Source of the DNA: Streptomyces sp. NBC_01750
GTDB taxonomy: Bacteria > Actinomycetota > Actinomycetes > Streptomycetales > Streptomycetaceae
NCBI RefSeq assembly: GCF_035918095.1
Contig: NZ_CP109137.1
Coordinates: 6,884,001 to 6,948,000, forward strand
Direction of reading: 5' to 3'
Length of the DNA stretch: 64,000 nucleotides
The notes beneath the pieces are model-generated. The model searched no databases. It saw nothing but the letters and a program-made list of their open reading frames with translations, and was not told the origin of the DNA. The translations under genes and the position numbers were made by a program. The first letter of the stretch is position 1; every line of letters begins with the position of its first letter. Shown in pieces: positions 27,783 to 37,985 of the stretch.

Positions 27783-27811
27783 GTGCCCGGCACCGTCGCG
27801 GTGCCGGGCAC
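27783..27811 (+). terminator. Terminator after xylFGH
   Basis: Perfect 12-bp arms (27783-27794 and 27800-27811) around GTCGC, 16 bp after the xylH stop. Confidence 0.88.
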
Positions 27812-27930
27812 CTCTGTGTGTTCACCCGATTGCGTGATGTACATCGCACCGCCCGGCGACCGGCGTCGCGGACGGAACATTAGACTCGACGGACCGGCAA
27901 GCTAGACCGCACAACTGCAAGGAGGCACGG

Positions 27931-29844
27931 GTGGCGCTGCTGACCCGCATCACGGGACCGCGCGATCTGGATCGGCTCAGCCCGGAGCAGCTGGACGAGC
28001 TCGCCGCCGAGATCCGGACCTTCCTCGTGGACGCCGTCTCCAAGACCGGCGGACACCTCGGTCCCAACCTCGGCGTCGTTGAGCTGACCATCGCTCTGCA
28101 CCGTGTCTTCGACTCTCCGAAGGACAAGGTTCTCTTCGACACCGGCCACCAGAGCTACGTGCACAAGCTGCTCACGGGCCGTCAGGACTTCTCCAGGCTC
28201 AAGATGAAGGGCGGCCTATCCGGCTACCCGGCGCGTGCCGAGTCCGAGCACGACATCATCGAGAACTCACACGCCTCGACCGTGCTCGGCTGGGCCGACG
28301 GCCTTGCCAAGGCCAACGAGGTACTGAAGAAGGACGACCACGTCGTCGCCGTCATCGGCGACGGAGCGCTCACCGGCGGCATGGCCTGGGAGGCGCTGAA
28401 CAATATCGCGGCCGCCAAGGACCGCCCGCTGGTGATCGTCGTCAACGACAATGAGCGCTCGTACGCCCCCACCATCGGCGGCCTCGCCAACCATCTCGCC
28501 ACGCTCCGTACGACCGACGGCTACGAGCGTTTCCTGGCCCGCGGCAAGGACATCCTGGAGCGCACCCCCGTCGTCGGGAGGCCGCTCTACGAGACCCTGC
28601 ACGGCGCCAAGAAGGGCCTCAAGGACTTCATCGCCCCGCAGGGCATGTTCGAGGACCTCGGCCTCAAGTACGTCGGCCCCATCGACGGCCACGACATCGA
28701 GGCCCTGGAGTCCGCGCTCGCCCGCGCCAAGCGCTTCGGCGGACCCGTCATCGTCCACTGCCTCACCGAGAAGGGTCGGGGCTACCAGCCCGCCCTCCAG
28801 GACGAGGCGGACCGCTTCCACGCCGTCGGCAAGATCCACCCCGACACCGGACTGCCGATCGCCTCCTCCGGTGTCGACTGGACCTCGGTCTTCGGCGAGG
28901 AAATGGTCAAGCTCGGCAAGGAGCGCGCGGACATCGTCGCGATCACGGCGGCGATGCTGCAGCCGGTCGGTCTCGACAAGTTCGCCAAGGCCTTCCCCGA
29001 CCGGGTTTACGACGTCGGCATCGCCGAGCAGCACGGTGCGGTCTCCGCGGCCGGCCTCGCGACCGGCGGACTGCACCCCGTCTTCGCCGTGTACGCCACC
29101 TTCCTCAACCGCGCCTTCGACCAGGTGCTGATGGACGTGGCCCTGCACAAGTGCGGCGTGACGTTCGTACTCGACCGCGCGGGCGTCACCGGCACCGACG
29201 GCGCCTCGCACAACGGCATGTGGGACATGTCGATCCTGCAGTGCGTGCCCGGCCTGCGGATCGCGGCTCCGCGCGACGCCGACCAGGTCCGCGCCCAGCT
29301 GCGGGAGGCCGTCCAGGTCGATGACGCGCCGACCGTGGTGCGCTTCTCCAAGGGCGCGGTCGGCCCGGCCGTGAAGGCTGTCGGCAAGGTCGGCGGCATG
29401 GACGTGCTGCGCCACGCCGACGCGGACCGGCCCGACGTCCTGCTCGTCTCCGTGGGCGCGCTCGCACCGATGTGCCTGGAGATCGCCGGCCTGCTGGACG
29501 CGCAGGGCATCTCGACCACCGTCGTCGACCCGCGCTGGGTCAAGCCGGTCGACGAGGCGCTCGCGCCACTCGCCGAGCAGCACCGCGTCGTCGTCACCGT
29601 CGAGGACAACAGCCGGGCCGGCGGCGTCGGTTCCGCCGTCGCCCAGGCGCTGCGCGACGCGGGAGTCGACGTACCGCTGCGCGACTTCGGCATCCCGGCG
29701 CGCTTCCTCGACCACGCCTCCCGCAAGGAGGTCATGGCGGAGATCGGCCTGACCGCACCGGATATCGCCCGTCAGGTCACCGGTCTCGTCTCCAGGTTGG
29801 ACGGCCGGTTCGACACCGAGGCGGTCGAGCCCGCCCGCGACTGA
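27931..29844 (+). CDS. dxs: 1-deoxy-D-xylulose-5-phosphate synthase
   Basis: A 637-residue thiamine-diphosphate enzyme that condenses pyruvate and glyceraldehyde 3-phosphate, the first step of the MEP isoprenoid pathway. The ThDP site is visible as [16 protein letters not shown] with [19 protein letters not shown] and the transketolase-like DIGIAEQH-type region ([18 protein letters not shown]) are conserved, and the C-terminal transketolase domain is present. The length is normal. GTG 27931 follows AAGGAGG at 5 nt. It stands alone, with terminators on both sides. Confidence 0.97.
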   Translation: MALLTRITGPRDLDRLSPEQLDELAAEIRTFLVDAVSKTGGHLGPNLGVVELTIALHRVFDSPKDKVLFDTGHQSYVHKLLTGRQDFSRLKMKGGLSGYPARAESEHDIIENSHASTVLGWADGLAKANEVLKKDDHVVAVIGDGALTGGMAWEALNNIAAAKDRPLVIVVNDNERSYAPTIGGLANHLATLRTTDGYERFLARGKDILERTPVVGRPLYETLHGAKKGLKDFIAPQGMFEDLGLKYVGPIDGHDIEALESALARAKRFGGPVIVHCLTEKGRGYQPALQDEADRFHAVGKIHPDTGLPIASSGVDWTSVFGEEMVKLGKERADIVAITAAMLQPVGLDKFAKAFPDRVYDVGIAEQHGAVSAAGLATGGLHPVFAVYATFLNRAFDQVLMDVALHKCGVTFVLDRAGVTGTDGASHNGMWDMSILQCVPGLRIAAPRDADQVRAQLREAVQVDDAPTVVRFSKGAVGPAVKAVGKVGGMDVLRHADADRPDVLLVSVGALAPMCLEIAGLLDAQGISTTVVDPRWVKPVDEALAPLAEQHRVVVTVEDNSRAGGVGSAVAQALRDAGVDVPLRDFGIPARFLDHASRKEVMAEIGLTAPDIARQVTGLVSRLDGRFDTEAVEPARD

Positions 29845-29858
29845 CCTGTAGCGCCGAA

Positions 29859-29899
29859 GGGCCGGTTGGTTCACCCTGTATGGGTGGTCCGACCGGCCC
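29859..29899 (+). terminator. Terminator after dxs
   Basis: An imperfect long hairpin (outer arms GGGCCGGT at 29859-29866 and ACCGGCCC at 29892-29899, inner arm CACCC with GGGTG) 14 bp after the dxs stop. Confidence 0.8.
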
Positions 29900-29987
29900 A
29901 TTCGCGTGAAATCCACCCGTACGGAGCCCTCTCGGACCGCCAATGTCTCAATCATGGCGTTCACGACGAGTGCGTGGAGGTACGCCG

Positions 29988-31505
29988 GTGAGTACGCAGC
30001 AGGACACTGGGCCATCCGGAAAGGGCTTGTTCCGGACCAAGACGGTCGAACAGTCGATCCGTGATACCGAAGAGCCGGAGCACGCGCTAAAGAAATCCCT
30101 CTCCGCCCTGGATCTGACGGTCTTCGGGGTCGGCGTCATCATCGGCACCGGCATCTTCGTTCTCACGGGCAAGGTGGCCAAGGAGACGGCGGGTCCCGCG
30201 ACCGCCCTCGCGTTCGTGGCCGCGGGCATCGTCTGTGGCCTCGCCGCGCTCTGCTACGCCGAGTTCGCCTCCACCGTCCCGGTGGCGGGATCGGCGTACA
30301 CCTTCTCGTACGCCTCGCTGGGTGAGCTGGTCGCCTGGACAATCGGCTGGGACCTGGTCCTGGAGTTCGCCCTCGGCACGGCGGTGGTGGCGGTCGGCTG
30401 GTCGGGCTATGTCCGCTCGCTGATGGACAACGTCGGCTGGCACCTGCCCGCCACGCTCTCCGGGCCCGATGTGGCGGTGGGATTCGGCTTCGACCTCCTG
30501 GCCTTCGTGCTGGTGTTGATTCTCACGGTCATCCTGGTGCTCGGTATGAAGCTGTCCGCGCGGGTCACCGCGGTCGTGGTCGCCATCAAGCTGGCCGTCG
30601 TCATGATCGTGATCGTCGCGGGCCTCTTCTTCATCAAGGCCGACAACTACTCGCCCTTCATCCCCAAGGCCCAGCCACAGCCCGCCGGGGCGGGACTGGA
30701 TGCCCCGCTGGTTCAGCTGATGTTCGGCTACGCGCCCACCAACTTCGGCGTCATGGGCATTTTCACCGCCGCCTCCGTCGTCTTCTTCGCCTTCATCGGC
30801 TTCGACGTGGTGGCCACCGCCGCAGAGGAGACCAAGGTCCCGCAGCGGGACATGCCGCGCGGCATCCTCGGTTCGCTCCTCATCTGCACAGTGCTCTACG
30901 TCGCCGTGTCGCTCGTGGTCACCGGCATGCAGCACTACACCGAAATGTCGGTGAGCGCCCCGCTCGCCGACGCGTTCAAGGCCGTCGGGCACCCCTTCTA
31001 CGCCGGCATCATCAGCTTTGGCGCCGCGGTCGGACTCACCACGGTGTGCATGATTCTGCTGCTCGGCCAGACCCGGGTGTTCTTCGCGATGAGCCGGGAC
31101 GGGCTGCTGCCGCGGTTCTTCTCCGTCACGCACCCGCGCTTTCGCACGCCCTACCGGCCGACCATCCTGCTCGGTGTGATCATCGCGATCATCGCGGGCT
31201 TCACCAGCATCAACGAGCTCGCGACGCTGGTGAACATCGGCACGCTCTTCGCGTTCGTCGTCGTCGCTCTCGGCGTGATCGTCCTGCGCCGCACCCGGCC
31301 CGAACTGCACCGTGCCTTCCGCACCCCGTGGGTGCCGTTCGTTCCGATTCTCTCGGTGGCCGCCTCGGTCTGGCTGATGCTCAATCTGCCGGCCGAGACC
31401 TGGGTGCGGTTCGCCGGCTGGATGATTGTGGGCTTCCTGGTGTACGCCCTGTACGGCCGCAGCCACAGTCGTCTCAGCCGCCTCGGCCCCGAGTCCGAGT
31501 ACTAG
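29988..31505 (+). CDS. APC-family amino-acid permease (cationic amino-acid transporter type)
   Basis: A 505-residue membrane protein with about 12 predicted helices. The first helix, LDLTVFGVGVIIGTGIFVLTG, is the APC family substrate-site segment. CGLAALCYAEFASTVPVAGSAYTF and AFIGFDVVATAAEET follow, and both are typical of the CAT subfamily. It would import an amino acid with protons or sodium. GTG 29988 is chosen because GGAGG lies 7 nt upstream; the in-frame ATG 29943 lacks a ribosome site. The substrate is not determined. Confidence 0.9.
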   Translation: MSTQQDTGPSGKGLFRTKTVEQSIRDTEEPEHALKKSLSALDLTVFGVGVIIGTGIFVLTGKVAKETAGPATALAFVAAGIVCGLAALCYAEFASTVPVAGSAYTFSYASLGELVAWTIGWDLVLEFALGTAVVAVGWSGYVRSLMDNVGWHLPATLSGPDVAVGFGFDLLAFVLVLILTVILVLGMKLSARVTAVVVAIKLAVVMIVIVAGLFFIKADNYSPFIPKAQPQPAGAGLDAPLVQLMFGYAPTNFGVMGIFTAASVVFFAFIGFDVVATAAEETKVPQRDMPRGILGSLLICTVLYVAVSLVVTGMQHYTEMSVSAPLADAFKAVGHPFYAGIISFGAAVGLTTVCMILLLGQTRVFFAMSRDGLLPRFFSVTHPRFRTPYRPTILLGVIIAIIAGFTSINELATLVNIGTLFAFVVVALGVIVLRRTRPELHRAFRTPWVPFVPILSVAASVWLMLNLPAETWVRFAGWMIVGFLVYALYGRSHSRLSRLGPESEY

Positions 31506-31672
31506 GGCGGACTCGGCGCCATCTGCCGGGCCCGTTCCGCCCGGCGCCGTTCTGCCCGGCCCCGTACGTCCTGCAACGGCAACGGCAGTGACTGCGGGGC
31601 CGGACGCCGTGCGGGGGCCGGACGCTGTGCCTCTCCGAGTGGGGACGAAGCGTTGCGCTATGTCCGATTGCC

Positions 31673-32044
31673 CTACGGCTGAAGGGTCCGCGGGCCCACG
31701 CACTTTGCGCCGTACGCCTCGACCCGCCGGCACAGCTCCCGGTCGGCCGTGACGACGACGCAGGCCCGGTCCGCCTCCCGCTCCGCAACCAGTTCCACGA
31801 TCCGGTCGTCGCCGCTGCCGGGCGCCGACTCCACGCGCACTCCGGGGACGGACTCCACGCCCTTGGCGGCGCCCTCCACGACGAGCACCGTCTCGACGGG
31901 ACCTGGCCACCCCGGAATCCCCTCACCGGCATGGCGGACGAGCCGGTCCCTGAGCCGCTCGGCCGCTCCGCGCCGGTCCCGCCACCAGCCGTCGGGCACC
32001 GAGCCGACCACATTCGCCCCGTCGACGATCACCAGCGTCCGCAT
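31673..32044 (-). CDS. Small NYN/PIN-like domain protein (putative nuclease)
   Basis: A 123-residue protein with the NYN-type PIN fold. VIVDGANVVG at the start supplies the first metal-site aspartate (Asp8). DDRIVELV and CVVVTADRELCRRVEAYGAKCVG supply the further acidic residues of the active site. Such proteins are RNA-processing nucleases in other bacteria; its substrate here is unknown. ATG 32044 has no clear ribosome site, so it may be leaderless. It is oriented like fadB downstream but separated from it by a 16-bp-stem terminator. Confidence 0.75.
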   Translation of the reverse strand: MRTLVIVDGANVVGSVPDGWWRDRRGAAERLRDRLVRHAGEGIPGWPGPVETVLVVEGAAKGVESVPGVRVESAPGSGDDRIVELVAEREADRACVVVTADRELCRRVEAYGAKCVGPRTLQP

Positions 32045-32074
32045 ATCATCAGGATGACAGGCCGTCGGACAGAC

Positions 32075-32111
32075 GGCAGCCCCGGCACCGAAAGACGGTG
32101 CCGGGGCTGCC
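32075..32111 (-). terminator. Terminator downstream of fadB
   Basis: Perfect 16-bp arms (32075-32090 and 32096-32111) around AAAGA, 19 bp beyond the end of fadB. It also shields the NYN gene. Confidence 0.88.
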
Positions 32112-32129
32112 GGGGCTCGCGATCAGGCG

Positions 32130-34256
32130 TTACGCCGGGACGCTCGCCACACCCTGCGCCAGGAACGTCTTGCCGTTCACACGCTCGGAAACACCCTCGC
32201 GGTCCAGGTACGGCGTGATGCCGCCCAGGTGGAAGGGCCAGCCGGCGCCCGTGATCAGGCAGAGGTCGATGTCCTGGGCCTCGGCCACGACACCCTCCTC
32301 CAGCATCAGGCCGATCTCCTGCGCCACCGCGTTCAGGACGCGGTCGCGGGTCTGCTCCTCGGTGAGGACGACATCGCCCTGCTTGAGGAGCGCTGCGACC
32401 TCCGGGTCCAGCTCCGGCTTGCCGGAGTCGTAGACGTAGAAGCCGCGCTTGCCCGCCTTGACGACCGCGGCCAGGTTCGCGGAGACCGTGAAGCGCTCCG
32501 GGAAGGCGCGGTTGAGGGTCTCGGAGACATGCAGGCCGATCGCCGGGCCCACCAGCTCGAGCAGGACCAGCGGCGACATAGGCAGACCGAGCGGCTCGAT
32601 GGCCTTCTCGGCGGTGGCCACCGGGGTGCCCTCGTCGATGACGTTCTGGATCTCGCCCATGAAGCGGGTGAGGATGCGGTTCACGACGAACGCCGGGGCG
32701 TCCTTGGTGAGAACCGCGGTCTTCTTCAGCTTCTTCGCGACACCGAAGGCGGTGGCGAGCGACGCGTCGTCCGTCTTCTCACCGCGGACGATCTCCAGCA
32801 GCGGCAGGACCGCCACCGGGTTGAAGAAGTGGAAGCCGACCACACGCTCCGGGTGCTGGAGCTTGGAGGCCATCTCGGACACCGACAGCGAGGAGGTGTT
32901 GGTGGCGAGGATCGCGTGCGCCGGGGCGACCGCCTCGACCTCCGCGAACACCTGCTGCTTGACGCCGATCTCCTCGAAGACGGCCTCGATGATGAAGTCG
33001 GCGTCTGAGAAGCCCTCGGCCTTGTCCAGCACACCGCTGACCAGACCCTTGAGGCGGTTGGCCTTGTCCTGGTTGATACGGCCCTTGCCGAGCAGCTTCT
33101 CGATCTCGGCGTGGACGTAGCCCACACCCTTGTCGACGCGCGCCTGGTCGATGTCGGTCAGAACGACCGGCACCTCGAGGCGGCGCAGGAAGAGCAGAGC
33201 CAGCTGCGAGGCCATCAGACCGGCGCCCACGACGCCGACCTTGGTGACCGGGCGGGCCAGGGACTTGTCCGGGGCACCGGCAGGGCGCTTGCCGCGCTTC
33301 TGCACCAGGTTGAAGGCGTAGATGCCGGAGCGCAGTTCGCCACCCATGATCAGGTCGGCGAGAGCGGTGTCCTCGGCGTCGAAGCCGGCCTGCAGGTCAC
33401 CGCTCTTGGCCGCCTCGATGATCTCCAGCGCGCGGTAGGCGGCCGGGGCCGCGCCGTGCACCTTGGAGTCGGCGATGAAGCGGCCCCGCGCGACGGCCTG
33501 GTCCCAGGCCTCGCCACGGTCGATCTCCGCGCGCTCGACGGCGATCTCGCCCTTGAGGATGGACGCGGTCCAGATCAGCGACTGCTCCAGGAAGTCCGCG
33601 CCCTCGAAGATCGCGTCGGCGATCCCGAGCTCGAAGACCTGCTTGCCCTTGAGCTGCTTGTTCTGGTTGAGCGAGTTCTCGATGATCACCGAGACCGCGC
33701 GGTCCGCGCCGATCAGGTTCGGCAGCAGTGCGCAGCCGCCCCAGCCCGGGACGAGACCGAGGAAGACCTCGGGCAGCGAGAAGGCGGGGATCGCCTTGGA
33801 GACGGTGCGGTACGAGCAGTGCAGACCGACCTCGACACCGCCGCCCATCGCCGCGCCGTTGTAGTACGCGAAGGTGGGGACGGCCAGCGCCGAGAGGCGC
33901 TTGAAGACGTCGTGGCCGCCCTTGCCGATGGCGAGCGCGTCCGAGTGCTGCTTGAGCAGCTCGACGCCCTTGAGGTCGGCGCCGACGGCGAAGATGAACG
34001 GCTTGCCGGTGATACCGACGCCGACGACCGCGCCCTCGGCCGCCTCCTTCTCGACCTGGTCGATGGCGGCGTTCAGGTTCGCCAGCGACTGGGGGCCGAA
34101 GGTGGTCGGCTTGGTGTGGTCCAGGCCGTTGTCCAGCGTGATGAGGGCGAATTTGCCCGCGCCGGCCGGGAGGTCGAGGTGGCGTACGTGCGCCTGTGTG
34201 ACGACCTCGTCGGGGAAGAGCTCCGCGGCGCCCTTCAGGAGTTCGGTGGTGCTCAC
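32130..34256 (-). CDS. fadB: Fatty-acid oxidation complex alpha subunit (enoyl-CoA hydratase / 3-hydroxyacyl-CoA dehydrogenase)
   Basis: A 708-residue bifunctional beta-oxidation enzyme. The N-terminal crotonase domain (about 1-300) has YNGAAMGGGVEVGLHCSY and the glutamate-bearing FSLPEVFLGLVPGWGG. The NAD-binding domain begins VGVVGAGLMASQLALL, followed by FNPVAVLPLLEIVRG and two C-terminal dehydrogenase domains with GFYVYD. It hydrates enoyl-CoA and oxidises 3-hydroxyacyl-CoA. GTG 34256 overlaps the stop of the thiolase gene (GTGA) with GGAGG 6 nt upstream, so the two subunits are translationally coupled. It corresponds to SCO6026. Confidence 0.94.
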   Translation of the reverse strand: MSTTELLKGAAELFPDEVVTQAHVRHLDLPAGAGKFALITLDNGLDHTKPTTFGPQSLANLNAAIDQVEKEAAEGAVVGVGITGKPFIFAVGADLKGVELLKQHSDALAIGKGGHDVFKRLSALAVPTFAYYNGAAMGGGVEVGLHCSYRTVSKAIPAFSLPEVFLGLVPGWGGCALLPNLIGADRAVSVIIENSLNQNKQLKGKQVFELGIADAIFEGADFLEQSLIWTASILKGEIAVERAEIDRGEAWDQAVARGRFIADSKVHGAAPAAYRALEIIEAAKSGDLQAGFDAEDTALADLIMGGELRSGIYAFNLVQKRGKRPAGAPDKSLARPVTKVGVVGAGLMASQLALLFLRRLEVPVVLTDIDQARVDKGVGYVHAEIEKLLGKGRINQDKANRLKGLVSGVLDKAEGFSDADFIIEAVFEEIGVKQQVFAEVEAVAPAHAILATNTSSLSVSEMASKLQHPERVVGFHFFNPVAVLPLLEIVRGEKTDDASLATAFGVAKKLKKTAVLTKDAPAFVVNRILTRFMGEIQNVIDEGTPVATAEKAIEPLGLPMSPLVLLELVGPAIGLHVSETLNRAFPERFTVSANLAAVVKAGKRGFYVYDSGKPELDPEVAALLKQGDVVLTEEQTRDRVLNAVAQEIGLMLEEGVVAEAQDIDLCLITGAGWPFHLGGITPYLDREGVSERVNGKTFLAQGVASVPA

Positions 34257-35473
34257 TTGGTGCCTCCGTCGAAGTGCGGGTTCTCCCAGATGACCGTCGC
34301 GCCCATGCCGAAACCGACGCACATGGTGGTCAGGCCGTAGCGGACGTGCGGCTGCTCCTCGAACTGGCGGGCCAGCTGCGTCATCAGGCGGACACCGGAG
34401 GAGGCCAGCGGGTGGCCGTACGCGATCGCGCCGCCGTACTGGTTGACGCGCGCGTCGTCGTCAGCGATGCCGTAGTGCTCGAGGAAGGCCAGCACCTGGA
34501 CGGCGAAGGCCTCGTTGATCTCGAACAGGCCGATGTCGTCGATCGTCAGACCCGCCTTGGCGAGGGCCTTCTCGGTCGACGGTATCGGGCCGTAGCCCAT
34601 GACCTCGGGCTCGACACCGGCGTACGCGAACGAGACGAGCCGCATCCTGACCGGCAGGCCCAGCTCGCGCGCGACGTCCTCGGAGGCGAGGAGGGAGGCG
34701 GTGGCGCCGTCGTTGAGACCGGCGGCGTTACCGGCGGTGACCCGGCCGTGCGCGCGGAAGGGGGTCTTCAGGCCCGCGAGCGACTCCAGGGTGGTACCCG
34801 GACGCATCGGCTCGTCGGCCGTTGCCAGGCCCCAACCGGTCTCGCCCGCTTCGGCGTTGGTGCGACGTACGGAGACCGGCACCAGGTCCTGCTGGATCTT
34901 GCCGTTGGCGTACGCCTTCGCGGCCTTCTCCTGCGAGCGCACGGCGTACTCGTCGGTGCGCTGCTTGGTGATGGCCGGGTAGCGGTCGTGCAGGTTCTCG
35001 GCGGTCATACCCATGAAGAGGGCGGACTCGTCGACGAGCTTCTCGCTCACGAACCGCGGGTTCGGGTCGACGCCCTCGCCCATGGGGTGACGGCCCATGT
35101 GCTCGACACCGCCGGCGATCACGACGTCGTAGGCGCCGAAGGCGATGGAGCCGGCAGTCGTCGTCACGGCGGTCATCGCGCCCGCACACATGCGGTCGAT
35201 GGAGTAGCCGGGGACGGACTGCGGCAGACCCGCGAGGATGCCCGCGGTGCGGCCGAGGGTGAGGCCCTGGTCGCCGATCTGCGTGGTCGCGGCGATCGCG
35301 ACTTCGTCGATCTTGGCGGGGTCGAGGTCCGGGTTGCGGCGCAGCAGCTCCCGGATCGCCTTCACGACGAGATCATCGGCCCGGGTCTCGTGGTAAATGC
35401 CCTTCGGGCCCGCCTTGCCGAACGGGGTGCGGACGCCGTCGACGAAGACGACGTCCCTGACGGTACGAGGCAC
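34253..35473 (-). CDS. fadA: Acetyl-CoA acyltransferase (thiolase), beta-oxidation beta subunit
   Basis: A 406-residue thiolase that cleaves 3-ketoacyl-CoA with CoA. The acyl-carrying cysteine is in SIDRMCAGAM. The catalytic histidine is in NQYGGAIAYGHPLASSG, and the second cysteine is in LTTMCVGFGMG. GTG 35473 follows GGAGGAG at 6 nt; the frame is open upstream for 62 codons of low-complexity sequence that is not part of the family. It is the first gene of the fadA-fadB operon, with its stop overlapping the fadB start. Confidence 0.94.
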   Translation of the reverse strand: MPRTVRDVVFVDGVRTPFGKAGPKGIYHETRADDLVVKAIRELLRRNPDLDPAKIDEVAIAATTQIGDQGLTLGRTAGILAGLPQSVPGYSIDRMCAGAMTAVTTTAGSIAFGAYDVVIAGGVEHMGRHPMGEGVDPNPRFVSEKLVDESALFMGMTAENLHDRYPAITKQRTDEYAVRSQEKAAKAYANGKIQQDLVPVSVRRTNAEAGETGWGLATADEPMRPGTTLESLAGLKTPFRAHGRVTAGNAAGLNDGATASLLASEDVARELGLPVRMRLVSFAYAGVEPEVMGYGPIPSTEKALAKAGLTIDDIGLFEINEAFAVQVLAFLEHYGIADDDARVNQYGGAIAYGHPLASSGVRLMTQLARQFEEQPHVRYGLTTMCVGFGMGATVIWENPHFDGGTK

Positions 35474-35603
35474 GATGGCTCTCCTCCAGGGTGCGGGATG
35501 GCACTGCTGCGGGCACGCGCCTAAGCGCGCGCTTCCTCCGCTCATGCTACTTGCGGGTAACCACCCTGCCCACCCCCTGCGCCGGGAGCGGCGAACGTCA
35601 CAC

Positions 35604-35629
35604 GGAGGGGGCGGGTCCCCGCCCCCTCC
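35604..35629 (-). terminator. Hairpin between RNase D gene and fadA
   Basis: Perfect 11-bp arms (35604-35614 and 35619-35629) around GTCC. The gene-free stretch 35474-35777 carries this and one more hairpin and nothing else that I recognise. Confidence 0.7.
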
Positions 35630-35703
35630 CGCGCACCTCGAACGCCTGCGGGAAATCAAGCCCGTCAGGCCCTTGAGGACACGCCCGAAGGGTGTACCCG
35701 GTG

Positions 35704-35724
35704 GTCCGGGGGCGGCCCCCGGAC
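35704..35724 (-). terminator. Hairpin just downstream of the RNase D gene
   Basis: Perfect 9-bp arms (35704-35712 and 35716-35724) around CGG, 53 bp after the RNase D stop. It is probably the first part of a two-hairpin terminator. Confidence 0.65.
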
Positions 35725-35777
35725 ACGGGGAAGGGCGGGTGGAGACCCGCCGCAGGCGGCGGCCGGGAGGAGCCCGG

Positions 35778-37055
35778 CTAGGCGGGCGTCGCGGTCAGCG
35801 CATGCGCAAGGAGCGGGGCCACCTGTTCGATCTGCCAGGCGCGCGCCCCATGGCCGGCCAGCGCCTCCGCCACTGCGGCCACCGTGTGCTCGGCCGGCGG
35901 CTCCCAGCAGACCCGGCGCACCGTGTCCGGCGTGATCAGGTTCTCCTGCGGCATGTTGAGCTCCTCCGCGAGTGCGGAGACGGCGGCGCGCGCCGCGGAG
36001 AGCCGGGCCGCGGCCGCCGGGTCCTTGTCCGCCCAGGAACGGGGCGGCGGCGGACCGTTCAGAGGCTGGCCGGGCTGCGGCAGCTCCGCGTCGGGCAGCG
36101 CCTTGGCCCGGTCCACGGCCGCCTGCCACTGCTCCAGCTGACGCCGCCCCATCCGGTGGCCGAAGCCGGGCAGCGCGGTCAGCGCATGGAGGTTCACCGG
36201 CACCGCGAGCGCCGCCTCGATGATCGCGGAGTCGCTCAGCACCTTGCCCGGCGAAACATCACGCCGTTGCGCGACCGTGTCGCGGACCGTCCACAGTTCG
36301 CGTACGACCGCCATCTGACGGCGGCGGCGCACCTTGTGCATCCCGGAGGTACGACGCCAGGGGTCCTTGCGCGGCGGGGCCGGCGGTGCCGCGGCGATCG
36401 AGTCGAACTCCTCGCGGCTCCACTCCAGCTTGCCCTGCCGGTCCAGCTCCTTCTCCAGCGCGTCGCGCAGATCCACCAGCAGCTCCACATCGAGCGCGGC
36501 GTAGCGCAGCCAGGGCTCGGGCAGCGGGCGGGTTGACCAGTCGACGGCCGAGTGACCCTTCTCCAGGGCGTAGCCGAGTACGGACTCGACCATCGCGCCG
36601 AGGCCGACCCGCGGGAAGCCCGCAAGCCGCCCGGCCAGCTCGGTGTCGAAGAGCCGGGTCGGGATCATGCCTATTTCGCGCAGGCACGGGAGGTCCTGGG
36701 TTGCCGCGTGCAGGATCCACTCCGTACCGGCGAGGACCTCGCCGAGCCCCGAGAGGTCGGGGCAGCCGACGGGATCGATCAGCGCGGTGCCCGCGCCCTC
36801 GCGCCGCAGCTGCACGAGATAGGCGCGCTGGCCGTACCGGTAGCCGGACGCGCGCTCGGCGTCGACGGCGACGGGGCCGGTGCCCCTGGCGAAGGCGTCG
36901 ATCACTTCGGCGAGGGCATCGTCGCTGGCCACCACGGGTGGAATGCCTTCGCGGGGCTCCAGCAAGGGAATCGGCGCCGGTTCGACGTCGTCCGGGGGAG
37001 CGCCCCCGGTGGTTCGCAGTGCTGTCTCTGCTGCGGTCTCTTGGGCGTCGGTCAC
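35778..37055 (-). CDS. RNase D-like 3'-5' exonuclease with HRDC domain
   Basis: A 425-residue protein. The DEDD exonuclease domain (about 40-215) has Asp65/Glu67 in VAVDAERASGY, the second aspartate motif in ILHAATQDLPCLR, and YAALDVELLVDL as the third. An HRDC nucleic-acid-binding domain lies at about 245-325, and a further C-terminal helical region follows. RNase D enzymes trim the 3' ends of tRNA precursors and other small RNAs. GTG 37055 has no ribosome site, so it may be translated as a leaderless or near-leaderless mRNA. Its transcript should end at two hairpins before fadA. Confidence 0.9.
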   Translation of the reverse strand: MTDAQETAAETALRTTGGAPPDDVEPAPIPLLEPREGIPPVVASDDALAEVIDAFARGTGPVAVDAERASGYRYGQRAYLVQLRREGAGTALIDPVGCPDLSGLGEVLAGTEWILHAATQDLPCLREIGMIPTRLFDTELAGRLAGFPRVGLGAMVESVLGYALEKGHSAVDWSTRPLPEPWLRYAALDVELLVDLRDALEKELDRQGKLEWSREEFDSIAAAPPAPPRKDPWRRTSGMHKVRRRRQMAVVRELWTVRDTVAQRRDVSPGKVLSDSAIIEAALAVPVNLHALTALPGFGHRMGRRQLEQWQAAVDRAKALPDAELPQPGQPLNGPPPPRSWADKDPAAAARLSAARAAVSALAEELNMPQENLITPDTVRRVCWEPPAEHTVAAVAEALAGHGARAWQIEQVAPLLAHALTATPA

Positions 37056-37132
37056 GTGTCAAGGGTATCCGTCAACGGACGGCGCCCGTCGACGGAACGT
37101 TCCGTCGACGGGCACGAAGAAATGTAGAGGGG

Positions 37133-37795
37133 TCAGTGAATGATGCCGGTGCGCAGCGCGACAGCCACCATTCCGGCCCGGTCCCCGGTGCCGAGCTTGC
37201 GTGCGATACGGGCCAGGTGGCTCTTGACGGTCAGTGCGGACAGCCCCATCGAGACGCCGATCGCCTTGTTGGACTGGCCTTCGGCGACCAGGCGGAGCAC
37301 CTCGACCTCGCGGCCGGAGAGCTCGCGGTAGCCGCCCGGGTGGCTCGGGGCACCCGGGGGGCGGCGGTGCATCCGGCCGGCCGCGGAGCCGATGGGGGCG
37401 GCTCCGGGACGGGTCGGGTGCCCGATGTTCGTACGCGTGCCGGTGACGACATAGCCCTTGACACCGCCGGCGAGGGCGTTGCGCACGGCGCCGATGTCGT
37501 CGGCGGCGGAGAGGGCGAGGCCGTTGGGCCAGCCCGCGGCTCGGGTCTCGGACAGCAGGGTCAGCCCGGAACCGTCGGGCAGGTGGACGTCGGCCACGCA
37601 GATGTCGCGCGGGTTGCCGACGCGGGGACGGGCCTCCGCGATGGACGACGCCTCGATCACGTCACGTACTCCGAGGGCCCACAGGTGGCGGGTGACGGTG
37701 GAGCGGACGCGCGGGTCGGCCACGACGACCATGGCCGTCGGTTTGTTCGGGCGGTAGGCGACCAGGCTTGCGGGCTGCTCGAGAAGAACGGACAC
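37133..37795 (-). CDS. Orphan response regulator with LuxR-type HTH
   Basis: A 220-residue two-domain regulator. The receiver domain (about 20-125) keeps the phosphorylation-site segment ICVADVHLPDGSGL, although the acidic pocket before it reads VVVADPRVRS, with only one aspartate. A long linker (about 125-150) leads to a LuxR/NarL helix-turn-helix (LSGREVEVLRLVAEGQSNKAI). No histidine kinase is adjacent. GTG 37795 follows AGGAGG at 5 nt. It lies 77 bp upstream of the RNase D gene on the same strand and may be co-transcribed with it. It corresponds to SCO6029-type regulators. Confidence 0.87.
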   Translation of the reverse strand: MSVLLEQPASLVAYRPNKPTAMVVVADPRVRSTVTRHLWALGVRDVIEASSIAEARPRVGNPRDICVADVHLPDGSGLTLLSETRAAGWPNGLALSAADDIGAVRNALAGGVKGYVVTGTRTNIGHPTRPGAAPIGSAAGRMHRRPPGAPSHPGGYRELSGREVEVLRLVAEGQSNKAIGVSMGLSALTVKSHLARIARKLGTGDRAGMVAVALRTGIIH

Positions 37796-37985
37796 CAGGC
37801 CTCCTGGGAAGGTGCGGGACGGAGCCGGCTCGGGGAGGAAGCCGGGGCGAACCGTGCTTGAAGGGTCACGAACCTCTTCGGCACCAAACCCGTCCGCCTT
37901 TAGAGAATGATCACGATTTGGTGAGTAACAATTGGGGCAATTCGGACGCGTGATCGATCATCCTACGAGTGAGCCCGTCCGTAGC

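Noticed and set aside
28267..31910. Long minus-strand frames over dxs and the amino-acid permease
   Set aside because: Antisense to full-length conserved proteins; composition is that of a mirror frame.
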